64,000 bases of DNA. It comes from Trochalopteron elliotii. Taxonomy: Eukaryota > Chordata > Aves > Passeriformes > Leiothrichidae. The position numbers and the translations under genes were made by a program. Position 1 is the stretch's first letter. Each line of letters starts with the position of its first letter. The notes below the pieces were generated by a model. That model was given only the letters and a program-made list of their open reading frames with translations. It searched no databases and had not been told where the DNA came from. Location: NCBI GenBank assembly GCA_024734555.1, contig JANPWX010000358.1:1364369-1428368 (forward strand). The letters are read 5' to 3'. Shown here in pieces: positions 57,867-64,000 of the stretch.

Positions 57867-60162
57867 TACAGTCGATTCCTGATAAGTGAATAATCTGATT
57901 GCTTGGTCACAATGCTTTATTCACTTATCAGGAATGATTCACACTACATTTTGTTAAACTGTTTTCCTTACCCTAATACCTAAGAGTCACACTGGGCAAA
58001 GGCACACACACTCTGGCAGGCTATTCTTTAATCAGCAAGTCTTGTGACAGTTTGGTAATTTCCCATGGCGATACACATATAGCTAACAAAGAGACATTTT
58101 GCTAACACTGCAAGGTGCCTTACATAATTGAAATTAAAAGCATGTGTTTAAGCAGGACAAACTGTTCAGCTGCATTGCTTTAAGGAACTCATTTCTCTCC
58201 CATTGTTGAAATTAAGAAAAAAAAAAGAAAAAAGAAAGAAAGAAAACCCTGTATCTTTCAGCCCTGAGTATTTTAAAGAAACCTAACTGCAGTATAAGTC
58301 TTTTTTTTTCAATTGTAGTTTTGGAAGAAAAGACCCTTCGCAAAGCTCTAGTTTCTTTCCTAAGACCAAGTTTGGAGGAAAAAAAGAGAAAAGAAAAAGA
58401 GCAAACATCCACAGCAAGCTAAAAAAACCCAGAGAGCAATTCTGATTTATCCATCATGCAAGTCAAGACTTACTTAACTGGTGTCAACGTTACCCAAATC
58501 GAGATCATGAACTCTAGAGGTGTCAAAGACTCAGGATATAGTCTGACCATCGGGTACTGCTTTCCTGCCTGGGCTGTCTGCTACAGGCTCCTGTGGTTTT
58601 TAGGTTAAACCTCGAGCTGCTTGGACCCCTGACCTCTGATAACAGACCCTGTGGGATGGCACTGGAGGTTGTTGGGGACTCCAGACGCATCACTCGTTTG
58701 CTTCTCATGGAAACGGAAAAGTGAAAAAAAGGAAAAAAAAAATTTAGAAAAATAGATTGAGCAGTAACAACCAGGCCAACTCACAAGCCACCAGAAAATT
58801 TCAAAAGTCTTCCCAAACGCAGGAACCAACGTTGCTGCTGACACCACACGGATACACCCAGTGCGCCAGGACCTTGTTGGACGGTAGTGATGGGGCTGTG
58901 TGTGTGTGTGAGCCAAAGCCAGAGCGCCAGAAAGACCAGGGGAGAGGAGACAAGAGGGAGGAGTGTCGTTTGGGTCTCATAAGAGCACTTTTAAGTGGTC
59001 TTCGATTCCTGAGCATCACAGAAAGTGGGACAAAGGAAAGGGATGGGGGCGTATGGCTTGAATTCCAGAGAGCACTCGCCAGTGCTTCTCTCTCCTCCTT
59101 GGGTTTGGTTTGGTTGGTTTTGTTGGTTTTTTTTTTATTTTTCCCCCCCTCTCCGAATTGTAAGGTTTGTAATCTGCAATCAGAGGAGAGAAGAGAGTTT
59201 CTGTAAACCAGAACAACATAGATTTTTCTTTTGCAGCTTTTATTTCATCGTGGTAGACACCGCTTGGGGGAGAGCAGAGAGATTCTTGTGAGGAGGAAAA
59301 AATTATAGGAAAGGAAAGAATAAAAAAGCTAAGAACCAAGTGTAAAAAATAATGAGAAAAAAAGTGCTATGGTATTTCTTTAGTCCCTTTTGAGATTTCT
59401 GTAATACTATCAGCCAATGCTGAGAATGATCTGCTTTGTAAGCCCACAGCAAAAATATCACCTGTTGGAACAACGGCGGATCTTTTTCCATCATTTATTT
59501 CTCCTTCTTTTTATTTTTCTTTATTTTTTACTTTTTTTTACTTCCACTGGCTTTAGTAGAAAGTCTTCCTGTGCTCACTTGGATTTTGTTGTATTTTTTA
59601 AAGTGTTATATGTACAACTGCCCATAACAAGCTTGATCACCTGGTAAGATTTTGCAGGCTCTCCCAGCCCTAGTTAAGACATGATTAGTTTCTAGGGAGA
59701 GTCTGACTAACGCCATATGCCAACAGATTACTGTGCAGTTTAGAAAAAATCCCAAGGCTATATCTTCCTCTTCTTGAATGTTTCATATGCTTCTGCAATG
59801 TAGTGGCAGAGTATTATTGTTATTTTTTTAACAGCTCGGAAGAAATTATCTCCATAATCCACATTTTCCAGACTGACTGAAATGCCACAGCAAAAAAAAA
59901 TCTTTTCAGGTGTCTTCTGTGTGTTTGTGTGCAGAAGGTTTTGCAATTCGAAGGCTAACAAAAGCTACCTTCAATAGGACTTTGCAGGAAACTCATTTAA
60001 AATGCTTCCTGCTCCAAGAGATTATCCAAGTGATAAGGCATGACTAGGGGGAGGAAGAGAGAAAAATAAAATAAAAAAATCAAAGAAACCAGAACATGTC
60101 TAAAATGTACAAATCCTCTTTTGCCCCCCAATCAGCTATTCACTTAGGTGGAATCGACTGTA
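57867..60162. repeat. TA-flanked inverted terminal repeats, Tc1/mariner-like
   Basis: TACAGTCGATTCC starts at 57867 and its reverse complement ends at 60162. The similarity continues inwards (AAGTGAATA, then CTGATTG) for about 34 bp with one indel and a few mismatches. TA dinucleotides flank both ends, as expected for a Tc1/mariner or Tigger-type element about 2.29 kb long (57869-60160). No transposase remnant is recognised inside. It may be one old element or the ends of two related copies. Confidence 0.55.
57875..57935. other. 19-bp perfect stem-loop
   Basis: ATTCCTGATAAGTGAATAA (57875-57893) and its exact reverse complement (57917-57935) surround a 23-nt loop (57894-57916). The loop itself contains ATTG/CAAT complementarity. 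The left arm is part of the terminal repeat described at 57867. On the minus strand the stem includes an AATAAA hexamer (57916-57921). In a transcript this would be a strong hairpin. Confidence 0.85.
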
Positions 60163-61796
60163 TCTTTTGTACACAACCAACAAATAGAGAAAAAAAAAAA
60201 AAAACAGGCACGTGAAACAGTGAGGTGTGCAGATGTATTACCAACACAGAATGACCACCAACAATACAACACACAAAGTAGAGAGACAAGTATTAGGAAA
60301 ATGGTTTAATATTGGAGACAGAAGCAAAAAACTGCATCACACAATAACATACGTTACAAAAATAAGTCTGACTGTTTCAACTACACGGTTATGTTCACAA
60401 TGAGGACAGAAGAATCAGAAAAAACTCTGATCTAAACAGCAAAAAAGCAAACCCCTAACGTTTTAACTAATACATTTATCCACGCAAAGTGACCGAGTAC
60501 TCCTAATTCTAATTACCTTATTGTGTAACTGCACGATACAGAATAAAAAGTGAAACTTACCGCTTTTGTTAAGACAAAATTCTAAACACTAGATATAAGC
60601 AAAGGGAAAAAAAGAAATCAAGCCAAAGTTTTGAATTCTCGAAACAAAACCAACTCTCTTTCTACCGTCCAGAAATCAAACTTGAAAATCAGTCATGATC
60701 GAGGGGGCCCACGAGAGTAAGCCACAAAAATTTCCATTTGTTTTTTAATCTCCAGTATAAAAAGTTCCACTGGTACAAAATGCATAAGTACAATCAAGTT
60801 GTAGAAATAGGAAAGCCTGCTTTTTTTTTTGCCTTTTTTTTGTTCTTTTTTTTTTTTTTTGGCTCAAATTCCATCAAACAACAAAATCCAAATGCATCAA
60901 TAAAACAGAAACAATACTCAAATGGTCTTACAGTTTCCACTAGATTGCATTAACTTTGGCTTTTCTCAGACAATACTTAAAAACTAGTTTGTAATTCTAA
61001 ACAAAATGATAGTATTATTAATCTACAAACAACAATTCCCACAGCACGAAAAAAACACAAATACATAGGTTTGTTTTTTTTTTTCTTTTTGTATGACATT
61101 ATCCAAAAAGGTAATGAAACTACAGGATATTTTTTTCTTTTTGTTAATTAGCACTTAAGATAATAAAAACAGAAACAGTAAAATGATTCCAGAGTAGCAC
61201 AAGCCAAGGAACTGTAACCCCTATGGTGAAAGAAAGATGAACTTGTTACTCCTTTGAGGACTGCCATTTCATTGCAATTAGCTAATTTGTTTGATAAAAC
61301 AACTAGTCTAGTCTTTTGATTAGAATTTTGTAAAGCAATTTCCCTTGTTTTACTTCCTCTCTTATTAGGCCCTTGCACCCTTGCAGCTTTTTCCTTTCAT
61401 TATTTTGAAAGAGAACTGGTACATAATTTGCCTCCCAGGAGGTATATGTTTGGGTTTTTGGTTTTGTATTTGATTTTTATTTTTTTATTTTTGAATTTTA
61501 CTTTTTTTTTTTTTTTCCCAGAGATGGACACTTTTCTAAGCAATGACTCATCTCAGTTGCCTGGAAGTACAGAAACATTCCTTGTCTCCCACTGCTAAGC
61601 CAATGTCCCGTGGAGTAATTCAGGGCAGCCTGGTGCCGAGTTACGCTGCCAAAGGACCAGAGGCATCACCGCTCTAACTGGACTGGAAAACCCACAGGAC
61701 ACACCAGGGCATCTACAAAAGCTTTGGAAATTTAGACGGTGGGTACAATGAGAAAAATTAGTGAAACAGTCTCTAAACAATCCAAATGATGATCTC

Positions 61797-61822
61797 ATAT
61801 TATATATATATATGTACATATA
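61797..61822. repeat. (TA)n tract
   Basis: A short TA repeat interrupted by TGTACA within the putative UTR. Confidence 0.7.
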
Positions 61823-64000
61823 TATAATATAACGTACGTGAGATGATACTTTGAATACGCACAATTGCTGCAAGTAGTACAAAATAGCCCTCAAAGGGTG
61901 TAGGAAGGCCCCAGCAGTAGTAAAAACGTGAGAAAAGTATAGATCATTTATTTATAAGTGCATGTGCTATAAGAAGAAAACTTTTTTTGCATCACTAGAG
62001 GCTAGTCCTTTCCATCCCAGGGCTCTACATAAAGAAGCATTTTAAGTTGGGGATGAGAGACAAGAGTGCACCAGCTGATGTTGCTCATATAGGGCTTCGT
62101 TTTTAATTTTAGGTGGCTTCAGATATAACCAGATAGAATTAGGAGGTGGAAGAAGGTATGGCACTTCATGACCTGTAGCAGGTACTGCTGCTCGCACACA
62201 TTGGATTGGCAATGGATTCGCTAAACCGGTGGCAAAGAACCGAATTTGGTTGTTGGTCACTGTTTGTGCGGTAGAAACGCAACCCAATCAGACTTACAAG
62301 GCAGTGAAAAGGGCTACCAGCATCTTTTTTCTGGTTCCTTACAAAGAGCGTCCTCCAGCAAACACCCACATGAGTCACACAGATGTTCCCATGGACCACG
62401 GGTACGAGTAAAGTTACTCCTCTCTGTATGAGTGTCTGCAGGAGTGAGCCAATATATTGCCGTGACAAATAATGGCAAATAACACCAAACATTACAGTGT
62501 ATGTAAACTTTATCCATAAAAAGTAGTTTAACTGCAGTGCACATTGAATTTTCACCCAGGAAGATCTAGTGCATCTGATTTAAGCAAAAATTCATTTATT
62601 TAAATTACAAAAATATTATTATTCTTTTTTTTTTTTCTCCTCAAGGTTTTCAAATGGTGGATTGACCGCTCCTGGCTGGGAGTGGCTCACACAATAGATA
62701 ATTAAAGAATTGTTTTCTTTTTCTTTTATTTTATTAATACTGAATAGCATATTCCAGCAGCATATTAAAAGCTCTTTAAGAAAAGACAAAATCCCCAAAA
62801 TCTAAAAAGGAAAACCACAAGTTAATTACGGTTTTAAATAATTTTAGTTATAGATACAGAAGAAATTTAGACAGCAGTAAAATATTTTTGTCCTTCAGAT
62901 CTGCCCTGTGCATTGTTCTGATTTCAACCATGTATTAAATAAACCACAAAAAACTAAGTATATATATATTTATAGATATAGATATATATATAAAAATAAA
63001 CAGCAAAATGGTGAATGTATAAAAGGTATTAACACTCAAGACAGCTCTGGGTGGAAAGGGTTAAAAGTTCAAAACTTTCTCACCTTAGAGGTTTCCATAC
63101 AATATGAAGAAAATACATAGTGAGGTTTGCTTTCACAGCATTGATGTGTGCAGAGTGGTTAAAAAAGTGAAACATGGGCACTTATACAATGTTTTACAAA
63201 AAACATCAAAGAGAAATAACAAACAATAACAATTTCAGGCAACAAGACCACAGGATAGCAAGTTAACAAACTTTTTAACCTCTTTTTTTCTTTAAATATT
63301 AGGGATTTATACAAAACACATAATAAAATACCCATGTTATCAAATTACTTCACACAAGAAACACACTGAAGCTCTAGGAAGAAAGTACCTTTGGAATTTG
63401 GCACTATAGTTTCACTGATTTTTTTTTTCTTTAAAAGAAAAACTGATCACATTTTGCTGAACACAAACACACCTAAATTGTTCACAATAAAAAAATGACA
63501 TCAATGCGTCACAAGCCAACACAAACTTATTCTGGAATATTTTTTTATTTTCACATGAAATTATTTTTTTTAAGCAAACAACTTTTTTTTGTGTTTTTTT
63601 TTTGAATCTTCTTTTTGTTCTTGTTGTTCAAGTAAACCAATTTTAAACTTGTCTTTTTATAAACATAGAACACTTAAGACCATAAGACTCATGATGAAAC
63701 CACAACTTAATTCACAGAAGCACCAACGTAACACATTTTACAGTAACCTTTCTTCTGTACATTGAAACAGTATAAAATATAGGTAATTTCATGTGCATTA
63801 AACCATGGATTGTCTAACTGTGAGTCAGTTCAGCAAAAGGTGACACAAGTAGGTAGCATTTGCCCTAAAACAGGGTAAATATTTTCTTATACTAATCTAC
63901 AAAAAGTGGTTCTATATATATACTTTAATGAGAAAGTGAGCCACCTAAAATGGCCTTATCAAAAAACTTTACACTGCCTGAAAAATGTAAAAACTATTAC

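Larger units (their letters stand above)
56753..64000 (-). other. Putative long 3' UTR of a minus-strand gene (partial)
   Basis: From about 56750 to the window end the DNA is AT-rich, has no recognisable CR1 or LTR, and contains many minus-strand AATAAA signals, for example at 57599-57604. The sequence TTTAAT at 56753-56758 would give an ATTAAA signal near the proposed 3' end. The minus strand is U-rich with frequent T tracts, as in long 3' UTRs of developmental regulators. No coding segment is recognised, so the stop codon would lie beyond 64000. It could instead be a non-coding RNA or a block of conserved non-coding DNA. I could not identify the gene. Confidence 0.4.

Noticed and set aside
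57999..58005. Seed match for miR-124 on the minus strand
   Set aside because: A single 7-mer is expected by chance in 7 kb and the UTR itself is unproven.
62042..62555. Overlapping minus-strand frames as a last coding exon
   Set aside because: Neither has a recognisable domain or a clear splice acceptor, and the frames overlap each other; more likely chance frames in the AT-rich block.

Overview
The window is vertebrate nuclear DNA, almost certainly from a bird. It holds many decayed CR1 LINE fragments with typical avian 3' ends, avian-type solo LTRs, a few microsatellites and large stretches with no open gene. Which bird cannot be told from the sequence. No intact protein-coding host gene is visible, and nearly all open frames are short chance frames in intergenic DNA.

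Layout. Positions 1-8499 are intergenic, with one clear and one faint CR1 fragment. Positions 8500-14833 hold a complete provirus: two 552-bp LTRs, a lysine-tRNA primer binding site, gag, protease, reverse transcriptase, RNase H and integrase, no env, and a 5-bp target duplication TTTAG. Positions 14834-56750 look like a gene desert. It contains CR1 fragments on both strands, three solo LTRs (one with a perfect AACCT duplication), a MIR-like SINE, simple repeats, and an isolated GC/CpG-rich block with two tandem repeats (27150-27870). From about 56750 to the window end the sequence changes character: it is AT-rich, free of recognisable CR1, and has poly(A) signals on the minus strand. This may be the long 3' UTR of a minus-strand gene whose coding part lies beyond 64000. 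I could not identify that gene.

The most notable content is the provirus. Gag and pol share one reading frame from 9138 to 14186 with no frameshift, yet ten TAG/TGA stops and no TAA interrupt it. The two LTRs differ at exactly 12 positions. All 12 are G in the 5' LTR and A in the 3' LTR, all are followed by a purine, and all lie within 175 bp. Protease and reverse transcriptase active-site positions expected to be Asp read Asn, which is also one G-to-A step. This is the footprint of cytidine deamination of minus-strand cDNA (APOBEC-like hypermutation) on a very recently integrated, otherwise undecayed element.

A second structure worth attention is a pair of inverted, TA-flanked Tc1/mariner-like terminal repeats at 57867 and 60162. 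One of them forms a perfect 19-bp stem-loop inside the putative 3' UTR.
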